Shown one piece after another: positions 9,773-18,932 of a stretch of DNA of 64,000 bases. The translations under genes were made by a program, and so were the position numbers. Position 1 is the stretch's first letter; the number at the start of each line of letters is the position of its first letter. The notes below the pieces were generated by a model. That model did no database searches. It was given only the letters and a program-made list of their open reading frames with translations, and was not told the DNA's origin. This DNA is from Cryptomeria japonica (Eukaryota; Streptophyta; Pinopsida; Cupressales; Cupressaceae). The DNA is taken from contig NC_081406.1 of assembly GCF_030272615.1 (NCBI RefSeq), positions 265,329,192 through 265,393,191 on the forward strand. The letters run 5' to 3'.

Positions 9773-11486
9773 GTGAGTTCCTCTGTATCAGTTTTGTACC
9801 ATTTTGTATAATGATGTAGACACCTGCGGGTGATTGTAGCCATATGATTTTGACATCATTGTATCATGACACTTTATATATATATATGAGATGATTCATC
9901 TTTGCGGCAGCTATATGCATGTGTACCTATGTGATGAGATGTTCTTATGTGATGCTTATGATATGGATGCAAATATGTATGTAATGCAATATTTTTGTTC
10001 TTTTATGTTTTATATGGGATGCATGATGCAAATGTGAATGTATGTAATGCAGATGAATATGATAATGCAAATGATTATTTACATGATGGAAATGTAAGAT
10101 GTACTAACATGTGTTGTATGCAGGATGTGATGCAGTTGTGATATGTATATGTATGTATGAAATGCTTATATGTGGTGATGCAGGTGCATCTACATGAAAT
10201 GCAAGTGTTTTTGGTGTGTCATTATACTCAGTCATGTGATAGCGGGCTACGCGGACTCGAGAAGGACGATGGAAGTCAATCAAGAAAGGGGGATGGAAGA
10301 CAGAAGATATGAACGTGAAAGAGCTTCTTGTGCGTTATCATCATTGAGCTTTATTATGGCAAAATAGGTTATGACAATCGAGGCATATGTTCGACCCAGA
10401 AAGTCATTGTACCTGTTTGCATGGAGATAAGACAGTCACAAACAAGGAATGCCCCAATTCATACTAGACTCACAGTGTCCTCATATCCTTGGACAAGTCA
10501 TAGCATTACTAAGAGACAATCCACAGACAGCAAATACAAATAGGTGACGATATCCCATCCTCGCCTTTCTAGTCAAAGACATCCTGGAGATAGAATCTCT
10601 AGTCAGAGACATCCCGGAAAAGCTAAAAGACATGTCACCAAAAAAGATGAAATCAAAAGAAAACCAAGACTCGACACCAACATCCACTGTAGTCCTCAAG
10701 TTTAGTGTCTCTTGTCACTTGTATAAGTCTTATTCGATTGTGGTCACAATGTTCACTTTCACAGAAAGGATAGATTAACACTGAACCATATGTTGTCTGA
10801 GTCTGTTGAAAGATTTGATTTTGTTGAAGCTCATTGTTGCTGCTGTGTCTCATTTGAAACTGACTGAATCCATGAAACTGATACTTTATTGTGGAGAAGA
10901 TGGAACTTTATTGCGGACTGGCAATGCAGATGCTGCTTTATTGCAGATTGTGCGCGGATAGACTTGAAGGAAGCTGGAAGAAACTGTACTCCTCGAAACA
11001 TGTGATGTTCTCAATTCCACACCCATTACTAGACGTAGGATTTGCCTTAGCCACAGATAGGATCTGATTTATTATGGATGGAAAGGGAGTGAAAAGGGAG
11101 GGTTATGGATGGCTAACCAATCTTAGGTAGATCAATAACAAGCCATGATGGGAATGGGTAAGTTTATTGTGAACGAATAGGTTGTGAGTGTGTGCAAAGT
11201 GAAAGATGAAAGAGAATCCTGAAGGAGAGAGGAGCAAAGTCTCTACGCATGGCGCTGGTGACCCAGTTTTCACCATGGTACTTGCCCAGGGCGCCACCGA
11301 AGTGGTTTTCACCGTTGGACGAAATTATTTCTCTTTACTTTTTTCGATTTTTCAATGTTTTTTGTGTCACAAGGCGCCTGTTTGCCAGGTTTTCACCAAG
11401 TAACGGTTTTTTTGTTTTTATAATTTTTTTTGTATTTTTGAATTTTTTGATTTTTTTGTATTTTTGAATTAGGATATTCTGAAGAG
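9773..11486 (-). mobile_element. Element A 3' non-coding region
   Basis: No supported gene. It holds a short (TA)n run near 9873-9890 and an ATG/TGCA-rich degenerate simple-sequence block at about 9900-10200. At 11245-11400 there are three copies of a GGCGC word followed by GGTTTTCACC on the plus strand, just downstream of the integrase tail. Small frames here (10328-10543, 10481-10699, 10653-10853, 11103-11312) show no domain. Confidence 0.6.
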
Positions 11487-13373
11487 CTATGTGTAGAACC
11501 TGCGAAGGTGCATGCTGTTGATAGGATCCTCCAAAGGTTCACCTTCTGTAGTTGAGAGCTGATATGCCCTAGATCCATATGCTGCTGTAATAATGTAAGG
11601 ACCAAGCCAGTTTGGTTCAAACTTGTCCTTCTTCTCTCTGTCTTGCTGATTCTTGGGGTTTTCTCGGAGAACCAAGTCACCTACCTCAAATGTGCGAGGC
11701 TTGACTTTGTGATTGTAGTTGCATTGTTTCTTGACTGAATGATGTGTAGCTTGAGTGTCTGTCTTCCTTGATAAAGGAACTGAGATAGGATTACTAGTGT
11801 GTGGACTACACAGGCCCGTATGCGTGTCACCTGAAGAAGTTTGGGCATCCCTGATAACAAGGTCCTTCGAGGAAGCTCCATTAAAGGTCCATGATGTATC
11901 ACCAGAAGGGAAAGGATGTGTGGAACAAGTAGATGAGTGATGAAGGCTTATGATTGCGAAAAGAAGTGAAAGTAGGATAGCATGATGGAGACTTAGGATC
12001 AACAAGTATGCTTTTTGATTTAAAATTGTAGAACTTTTGCCCCCAGTTATTTTGATATTAGGGGAGATCAACTCTTGTTCTTTTTGCTTCATAGGATTTT
12101 TATCCTTGACTTTGATTTTTGTAGAGTCCAATAGCTTTTGATTTTGATTTGGACTAAAGCACTTTTCTTTATTTTTGACTTTTAGATTTTTCTTTTCAAA
12201 GCTTGATTTTTGATCCCCAATGAGTAAGGGCTTTTGTAATTCTTGTTGATCCAAGTTTGGAAGTGGAGTGGAAATGGAATGATTGGATGATATGGTAAGG
12301 TTATGTGAGTTCTCAAGAGGGTTGGTGATACGCTCAATGGATTCTTTGTTGGAATCACTCTTAGGACTATTGATATCAAGAGTTGCTTGCACCACTAGAG
12401 GAGATTTGCATTCAGACTTAGTAGCCACCACACTAGGTGGTTCACACCCAATTCCTTGGCATTGAAAATTGTTTGTAGGTTGTTCTTGTTGACAGAATAC
12501 CTTAGGAGATAATGGGAGTTGGTCAACATGAAATATATACTCACCACATCCTAGGTCTTTAATCTTGAACTTTTCTTTTAGCTCTGCTTGTTTGGATGTA
12601 GAAGCTTTTAAGGATTCAGGATCCATGTATGCCGATGAAGGAACAGCTTCGCGATTGACTGGGATTGTTATTTCTGATTGAGGTTGCAGATTGTTGCAAT
12701 ATATGAATGGATTTGGATTTGCTTTGACGGTCACTTCAACTCCATTGTGTGGAAACTTGATACATCGATGATATGTAGATGGGACTGCCCTCATTTCATG
12801 AATCCAAGGACGTCCTAGCAATATGTTGTATGTGAGATCCAGATCAAGTACTTGGAAAACCACATCCTTTGTAATTGGCCCAACTCTGAGAGGTAAGGTG
12901 ACTGTGCCCTTGGATGAACGCTCTTCATCATCATATGCCTTGATGGTAATTTTGTTTGTAGAATTCACAGCTTTGTTAGAATATCCCAATTGTTTAATAG
13001 TGCTCAATGTACAAATGTTTAGACCTGCTCCTCCATCTACCAGGACTCGTTTGATTCTATGTTTGTGTATGAAGGCTTCGATGTGTAGTGGTGCATTATG
13101 TGGCTGACTTACGGAGGCGTCATTGGCTTCCGTGAATGTAAGGGAGTGTGGAATGGAAAGGTATCCCACCATGGCTTGATATTGGTCCATGTTTAGATCA
13201 GTAGGAACAGTAGTATCTCTCAAGATTTTATCAAGAATGGCTTTATGTGCGGGAGATATGCGTAATAGTTCAAGGATTGAAATGAGCGCGGGTGTCTTCC
13301 CTAACTGTTCTACAAGGTCATACTCAGGTTTGGTTGATGAAGAGGTGGTGTTTTTAGCTGGAGCACCTTGCAA
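11487..13373 (-). CDS. Element A protease fused in frame to an integrase C-terminal tail
   Basis: A 628-codon open frame. Residues ~85-220 form a retropepsin-type aspartic protease: LVDGGAGLNIC at ~105-118 carries the catalytic Asp in a D-G-G context, and NILLGRPWIHEM follows further on. Residues ~557-628 match the integrase C-terminal tail of Ty3/gypsy elements (VGDLVL, KFEPNWLGPYII, LRRFYT). Between them is a ~330-residue Ser/Asn/Lys-rich linker with a hydrophobic run at ~455-480. Reverse transcriptase, RNase H and the integrase HHCC and DDE parts are absent, yet the frame is uninterrupted. No ATG opens it; it is in the same frame as gag, separated by one TGA and four sense codons, so expression would be by read-through. 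Protease activity is plausible; integration and reverse transcription are not. Confidence 0.85.
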   Translation of the reverse strand: MQGAPAKNTTSSSTKPEYDLVEQLGKTPALISILELLRISPAHKAILDKILRDTTVPTDLNMDQYQAMVGYLSIPHSLTFTEANDASVSQPHNAPLHIEAFIHKHRIKRVLVDGGAGLNICTLSTIKQLGYSNKAVNSTNKITIKAYDDEERSSKGTVTLPLRVGPITKDVVFQVLDLDLTYNILLGRPWIHEMRAVPSTYHRCIKFPHNGVEVTVKANPNPFIYCNNLQPQSEITIPVNREAVPSSAYMDPESLKASTSKQAELKEKFKIKDLGCGEYIFHVDQLPLSPKVFCQQEQPTNNFQCQGIGCEPPSVVATKSECKSPLVVQATLDINSPKSDSNKESIERITNPLENSHNLTISSNHSISTPLPNLDQQELQKPLLIGDQKSSFEKKNLKVKNKEKCFSPNQNQKLLDSTKIKVKDKNPMKQKEQELISPNIKITGGKSSTILNQKAYLLILSLHHAILLSLLFAIISLHHSSTCSTHPFPSGDTSWTFNGASSKDLVIRDAQTSSGDTHTGLCSPHTSNPISVPLSRKTDTQATHHSVKKQCNYNHKVKPRTFEVGDLVLRENPKNQQDREKKDKFEPNWLGPYIITAAYGSRAYQLSTTEGEPLEDPINSMHLRRFYT

Positions 13374-13385
13374 AGTAATTTTACC

Positions 13386-13388
13386 TCA
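13386..13388 (-). promoter_or_regulatory. In-frame UGA between gag and protease
   Basis: The gag frame ends CAT-TGA-GGT and continues open through the protease. It could be a programmed read-through site or a simple C-to-T change of CGA. It lacks the CUA or CAAUUA context typical of efficient plant read-through, which favours mutation. Confidence 0.5.
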
Positions 13389-15590
13389 ATGGGTTGTAAC
13401 GTGACATTCAGAGGTAGGTTCGGAAGAAGATCCAACACCTTTTAAGACAATCCTGGGTCTCTGAGTAGAATTCTCAGATGCTTTGTCCTTGATGATAATA
13501 GTAGAGACGTAATTGTCCATCGAGATATTATTGATAGTTGAATCATAGTTGTAAGGTGCTCTAGTATAGTTGGCTTGGTCATCTGTGGCTTTAGCTTTTC
13601 CCTTGTCATGTTTTGGGAATGGTTCCTTAAACATCTCATGTTCTTGATTAGACGAATGTCCCTCAATCTCAATGTCACCTCTATCAATGAGATCTTGCAC
13701 AATATTCTTCAGTCGATGGCAATTTCCTGTCTTATGACCCTTGCTCTTATGAAACTCACAATACTCATCATCATTCCACCAATTTGGTTTGACCTTTGGT
13801 TCATATGGAGGAAAATCTGGAACTGTGATCACTTTGTTTGCCACTAGCTTTTTGAAGACTGATTCAAGTGGTTCTCCCAATGGAGTGTACTTCCTTTGTG
13901 ATCTGGAAGTTGTTTGAGTATTTACTTGGTTGCTTGTAGAACTTGATCCTGAAAAGATGAACTTGGGTCTCACTGTATTGGCATCGACAACGCCATCGTT
14001 GACTGTGTTCTTGTTTTTATTCCAAAATCTTGGCTTGTCTTTTCCTTTAAAGTCATCTTTGTTTTCTTTGAATATCTTGATGACTCCTTGTTCAATTAAG
14101 ACCTTTTCTGTTGCTAGTCCCTTTTCAATAACATCCTTGAATGTAGATAAACAAGCTTTTCTAAGATCATAGCCAATAGCCTTGTTAACATTTTGTGTGA
14201 ACATTTCCACCATTTGTTTCTGCGGGATTTCGCAAGAGCATCTGCTAGCTAAGTTTCTCCATCTTTGTAAAAATGTTGCAAAAGATTCTCCTTCCTTTTG
14301 TTTAGTATTGCACAAGGTAGTAACTGAGACATCTGTTTCTATGTTGTAGGAGAAATGTTGAATGAATGCCTCTGCCAAGTCACCCCATGACTTAATACCA
14401 GGTGGGAGTTGGGAGAACCATTCCATAGCTTGATCGCCTAAGCTTTGTGGGAACAATCTCATCAAATATGTTTCTTCTGCCGCTACCTCAATGCAAGCTG
14501 TGAAAAATTGTCTTATGTGTGCCTTGGGGTCCCCTTTTCCTCTATACTTATCAAATTTAGGCGTCACAAAGTGTGCAGGAAATGGAGGCATTGGAATGCT
14601 CTTGTCAAATGGATAAGGACATATGTCTCTCATTGTGTATGTTGGCTTCGGTGTATTTATGTCCTCCATTTTCTTTTGTAAGTCCCTGATTTGTTGCTCC
14701 AAATTGCTCTTAGGTGGATATCGACTTCTTGAAGCATACCCCATGTTTGAGGCACCCATTGTAGGAGGAGCATATTGCATGTATGGATGATATTGATCAT
14801 ACACATGTTCATATGGAGGAGGTTTATATTGATGCGGCATATATGGAGCACTTGGTATAGCTTCATGTTGAGGAACCCCATATCTATTTTGCGCATGTAT
14901 ACCATATTCTACAGGCATGTCATGTTCTAATGTGTTGCCCCCAAATTTGACACGGGGTTTCCTTTTGTCCAAATTTTGAGCATGCCTTTGAATGTCCAAT
15001 TGTTTTGGTTGATCCATAGCTTGAGCATATCTATCTGCATAAGACTTCCATAATGGTCTTCGAAGGTAAGTATCATATGTTTGAGCATGTGTATGTGGGA
15101 CTTCTGGTTTTTGAAGCAAAGCTGATGGTGATTCAGGTACCATATGTGGTCCTCTATTTCCTCCACTATTAGGTCTCCTTTGATCCATGTTGGAGTGAGT
15201 TTGTTGCAAAGGTTGGTTTTCCATAAGTTGAGACATGTCAAAGTCATGAGGTATTTTAGCTCCACTTTGTGCCATCATGTGTAAGAAGTATTGTCTATCC
15301 CTCTTCATTATCTCTTCAACCAATCTATTGAAATGGGGATTCATAATGGATTCTTCTACATCTGCTGAATGTATTGAAAAGTTGTCCACATTGTCATTGT
15401 GTGTAGCATTGTTGTTTGTAGTGTCTGCGTTTTCCACATTTGGAATGTTTCTATAAACATCCATGTCAGGCAATGTAGTGTGCTTAGGATTGAAAAATAA
15501 ATCGTTATCATACTCATAAGAGCTCATGTTTGCGGATTCTTGAGCCTCTTTAGTTTCTCTCCTAGATTTTTGAAGACGGGTTTCAACCAT
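13386..15590 (-). CDS. Element A Gag polyprotein
   Basis: Retrotransposon Gag packages the element RNA into virus-like particles in the cytoplasm. The 734-codon frame is intact. The capsid-type gag domain lies at about residues 337-475 (KFDKYRGKGDPKAHIRQF, AMEWFSQLPPG, the L..RW..L.SRC helix). A zinc-binding CHHC motif CEFHKSKGHKTGNC follows at ~612-625, as in Tat and Athila lineages. The N-terminal 330 residues are Asn-, Gln-, Tyr- and His-rich and probably disordered. The start at 15590 gives the longest frame and lies after a 2.5 kb leader. The frame ends in TGA, after which the protease frame continues in phase. An intact gag in an element that has lost its polymerase suggests that gag is still useful to it or that the copy is very young. 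Confidence 0.9.
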   Translation of the reverse strand: MVETRLQKSRRETKEAQESANMSSYEYDNDLFFNPKHTTLPDMDVYRNIPNVENADTTNNNATHNDNVDNFSIHSADVEESIMNPHFNRLVEEIMKRDRQYFLHMMAQSGAKIPHDFDMSQLMENQPLQQTHSNMDQRRPNSGGNRGPHMVPESPSALLQKPEVPHTHAQTYDTYLRRPLWKSYADRYAQAMDQPKQLDIQRHAQNLDKRKPRVKFGGNTLEHDMPVEYGIHAQNRYGVPQHEAIPSAPYMPHQYKPPPYEHVYDQYHPYMQYAPPTMGASNMGYASRSRYPPKSNLEQQIRDLQKKMEDINTPKPTYTMRDICPYPFDKSIPMPPFPAHFVTPKFDKYRGKGDPKAHIRQFFTACIEVAAEETYLMRLFPQSLGDQAMEWFSQLPPGIKSWGDLAEAFIQHFSYNIETDVSVTTLCNTKQKEGESFATFLQRWRNLASRCSCEIPQKQMVEMFTQNVNKAIGYDLRKACLSTFKDVIEKGLATEKVLIEQGVIKIFKENKDDFKGKDKPRFWNKNKNTVNDGVVDANTVRPKFIFSGSSSTSNQVNTQTTSRSQRKYTPLGEPLESVFKKLVANKVITVPDFPPYEPKVKPNWWNDDEYCEFHKSKGHKTGNCHRLKNIVQDLIDRGDIEIEGHSSNQEHEMFKEPFPKHDKGKAKATDDQANYTRAPYNYDSTINNISMDNYVSTIIIKDKASENSTQRPRIVLKGVGSSSEPTSECHVTTH

Positions 15591-16309
15591 GAACTAGGTA
15601 TTGACCAAGATGTGAGAGACTAGATGAAAATGGAAAGAGTATGGAAGACCAAGAGTTGTATGGAGTGTAAATGAATCTGAAGTGTACTTGTAATGTCCAA
15701 AGTGTAAGACCAAGTATGTATGTAGTAGAGTAGGTGTGACTTCCAAAGAGAGGATAGTTTCTCTTGATGAGGTAAGCTGACCTTGACCCTAAGTAAGACC
15801 AAATGAGACCCAAAGGTAAGAAATCTTGATGAGGGACCACTTAGCAAAGTGTTGTTGTATGTAGTGTGTTGACAAAGTATGATGAGGACAAGCAAGTGAC
15901 CTTTTGACCCAAGTTTAGACAAGTATGAATGTAAAATGAGATGTGAAGCAATGATTGACTTTGTGAGACCCAAGGACAGGTTGAATGCTAGATGAAAACC
16001 TGGAGAAACAACCTAGGAAGCTCAAGAATTCCGAAACTGATTGCTTTTGTTTGCTGGACTGTAAAATTTTTCCAATTTGTGAAGTTGTTGGTTGTGACCA
16101 AATCTGAATGTTTGACTGTTTTTCGTGACAAGAGGACACAATGTTGTTGAGGACTCAATGTTTGCAGGTGTTTAGACTCTCCAAGAAAAGTGTGTTGTTT
16201 GATGTAACAATGTTTTTGCATACACTTGAAAACACAAAAGACACAATGTTTTGTTGTTTGGTTTTTGAATGTTTTGAATGTTTAAAATAAGTCAAGCACA
16301 ATTCTTATG

Positions 16310-16870
16310 GCTGGCCAAGACAATAGTTGTTGATCCCACATGGGGTTTTACCCCCGAGGCTATGCTATTGAGAGCGGATACTTAGATGCTTGACCTCACT
16401 GGCTCCACCCTCGGCACTCACTTCTTGGGTCAGCCAAGCATCAGTCCCCATGAAAACTCCCCATGGCGAACTTTGTATCTCTACTAAGAACCGTATGTGT
16501 GTGGGCCGCTACCAGAGGTCCGACCTCCTGCCCCAACAACTAGAAGGATTTGGGCTTCTAAAACAAAAAGGTGCTAGTAAGGGCATCCGCTCGTGTGGCC
16601 ATACATGTGGCACTTTCAGCTCTGTAAATACAGAAGGCTCCCAGCCGGTAGGGGTTACGCCCTACAAATGATCAAATAAATTTGATCAAACGGGTTTATG
16701 GGGAGACATAGTGTCGGTATGAACTAATCAGCACACGTTATCCATAGTTTTCACCATGAATACATTTGATTATAGTGGTTCGGATGAGGTGGGTTTTCCT
16801 CGCTACCACTTGGGTCGTCCTCTTCTCACTAGTAGTCCTAATGACCACACGGGAAGACAGGCCCTCTAAA
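16310..16870. other. GC-rich structured-looking block in the leader
   Basis: Base composition shifts abruptly to roughly balanced GC within an AT-rich leader. The block contains many short complementary words (CCCATGGCG, CCAGCCGGTAGGGG, GTGGCCATACATGTGGCAC). It may be a packaging or translation-control structure of the element; function is inferred. Confidence 0.35.
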
Positions 16871-17159
16871 GATTAAACAAAAAGAGCCTATTGCTCAAGA
16901 CACAAAAGACAATGATTCAATTTTAGTGCACCAATGGAAGTGTTTGCTAGTCTATGAAAACAAGGCACACAACAAAATTTCAAAACCCTTGTCAAGGACC
17001 TGCAACAAAGATTTATTAGTAGTTTGGATTGTTTCAAATGATCACCCCTTCCTGCAAGCACACAAGTTAGGTAAATTTTAGATCCAAAAGACTTTGTGAA
17101 ATAGGGGCCTTCAACAATGCGTTTTGTTGACCAATTCAAATATTTGATTCATCATAAAA

Positions 17160-18050
17160 AAGGACCACCTGTAAAATTTCAAGAGATTTCCAGAAATGTA
17201 AGAAAATCCAAAAAATTTGCTAATTTGCTCCAAAAATTAATTTTTTATGAAAAATCATAAAAAATTCATATAAAATACAAAATAGATCCAAAAAATCTCA
17301 AATTTTTATTGAAGAGTATTGATGGTCTTCCAAACTTGCACAAAAAATTTTCTGCAACAAATCCAAGCAGTTTGTGAGATATGAGTAAAATAATGCAAAA
17401 CCCTAATTTTCAAAGATCTGATTTTTGAGGAATGATTTTGCATCAAATTTAAAATAAAAAAGAACAAATCCTGTGTATAATTCTGAGAGATTTCTAAAAA
17501 TGTAAGAAAATCCGAAAAATTCGCTAATTTTCTCTCAAAATTATTTTTTTATGAAAAATCATAAAAAATTCATACAAAATGCAAAATAGATCCAAAAAAT
17601 CTGAAATTTTTATTAAATCTTTTTGATACGTTTCCTGACCTGCACAAAAACTTTTATGTTAAAATTCGAAACGGTTTGTGAGATCTGATCAAAATAAGGA
17701 AAAACCCTAATTTTTAAAGATCCGATTTTTAGGGAAATATTTTGCATCAAAATTAAAATCACAAAGAACAGATCCTATGTATAATTATGAGAGGTTTCCA
17801 AAAATATAAGAAAATCCGAAAAGTTCTCTCATTTGCTCTCAAAATTAATTTTTTATGAAAAATCATAAAAAAATCATAAAAAATGAAAATGTGCTCCAAA
17901 AATTCTGAATTTTGGCTTGAGAGCTCCCGATACGTTCTTCAACCTGTAAAAAAAATTTGGTGCAAAATTTACTAGCCGTTTGTGAGATATGATCGAATCT
18001 CTCCAAGATCTTGATTTTGTGTTCAAAACCTTAGCTGCACAAGGTTATTC
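17160..18050. repeat. ~300-bp tandem repeat in the leader, about three copies
   Basis: GAGATTTCCAGAAATGTAAG at 17183 recurs as close variants near 17486 and 17791. Each is followed by TTTTTTATGAAAAATCATAA, a GATCCAAAAA-like word and a TTTGTGAGAT word in the same order. The copies are diverged, so duplication predates this insertion. Confidence 0.85.
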
Positions 18051-18126
18051 TCCAAATTGTTTTACAAAATAGCAATATAGGGTTAGAAAAATCTGCAAAA
18101 AAAACATAGATCTAAGAAAAATCCAT

Positions 18127-18144
18127 GTCCCACCGAGCGTGCCA
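18127..18144 (-). promoter_or_regulatory. Primer-binding site of element A
   Basis: TGGCACGCTCGGTGGGAC on the minus strand, three T residues downstream of the 5' LTR end. It is identical to the site in element C. Confidence 0.8.
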
Positions 18145-18147
18145 AAA

Positions 18148-18927
18148 TGTTTATGGTGAAAATGGATAACAATAATAACAATATTGAAAGGCTAAATGAA
18201 TTCAACCACAAAACCCTAGCCTAACAATGAACAAAGATCCACCATAACATATGAAGATTACCTAAGACAATGCAAATCAAATGAAATCACAAAGATTATA
18301 CCATCACATGTCCAATAGGGTTTTGATCTCCATTCTTCCTATCTCCATTGATCTTGCTTGATATATATTTGCTCTCAGATTTTTGTATGCACAAGAGCTC
18401 AACAAAGAACGGAATGTGGTTGCAAGTAGGATCGTAGTGTAGCCAAGTACTCCAAAATCGGTCATTAGTCATTAGGGTTTGACAATGAATGAGGCATCTT
18501 CTTAAATAGAAGACACAATATGAAATGGAGGGATAAGATTGAGAGGTGTAAAAAGAGAGGTCGGCTAAGATTAGAGGGTAGGTAAAAGAAATACCAAAAT
18601 AATGAAAGGGATAGGTAGTGTATGAATTAAGAGATGAATGACATGTGTCATGTGTAGAAAAAGCTAATGAATTAATTAAATAAATAAAGATTTATTTAAT
18701 TAATAGAAGAAGTAGGACAATTAAATAAATAAAATATTTATTTAATTTAGGAAAGGGATAATTTAAATAAATAAATGTATTTATTTAAATGAGAAATAAG
18801 GCTAGAAGAGGATAAATGAATTAATTAAATAAATAAGGATTTATTTAATTAATAGAAGAATTAGGCTTAGATAATTAAATAAATAAAATATTTATTTAAT
18901 TAGACATGACAATTTTGGGTGTCTACA
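18148..18927 (-). mobile_element. Element A 5' LTR
   Basis: A 780-bp repeat of 7537-8316; by eye I find two substitutions (GGTCGG against GGTCGA, TTAATTAAT against TTAACTAAT). Its end is followed by the ACTAC duplication. Confidence 0.93.
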
Positions 18928-18932
18928 ACTAC
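18928..18932. repeat. Target-site duplication of element A, right copy
   Basis: ACTAC follows the LTR terminus TCTACA and matches 7532-7536. Confidence 0.9.

Larger units (their letters stand above)
15591..18147 (-). mobile_element. Element A 5' leader
   Basis: Untranslated region between primer-binding site and gag. It contains three ~300-bp repeats (17160-18050) and an unusually GC-rich, sharply different block at about 16310-16870, followed toward gag by ordinary sequence. Frames such as 16390-16671 plus and 15915-16221 minus show no domain. Long leaders are typical of Tat-lineage elements. Confidence 0.75.
7537..18927 (-). mobile_element. Element A: young non-autonomous Tat-lineage Ty3/gypsy element
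   Basis: An 11.4 kb element on the minus strand. In transcription order it has a 5' LTR (18927-18148), primer-binding site, 2.5 kb leader, gag (15590-13386), a protease-to-integrase-tail frame (13373-11487), a long 3' region with an antisense PMD gene, polypurine tract and 3' LTR (8316-7537). By eye the 780-bp LTRs differ at only two positions (near 7954 and 8088), so insertion is recent relative to B and C. Reverse transcriptase, RNase H and the integrase zinc and catalytic domains are missing, so mobility would need enzymes from a relative. The lineage call rests on the long leader, the CHHC gag motif, the DGGA-type protease and the antisense PMD cargo. Confidence 0.92.

Noticed and set aside
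12182-15265. Many 60-110 codon frames on both strands across gag and protease
   Set aside because: They are shadows of the two long minus-strand frames of element A.
16390-16671. 93-codon plus frame in the element A leader
   Set aside because: Falls in the GC-rich leader block, antisense to the element, with no domain and no conserved start context.
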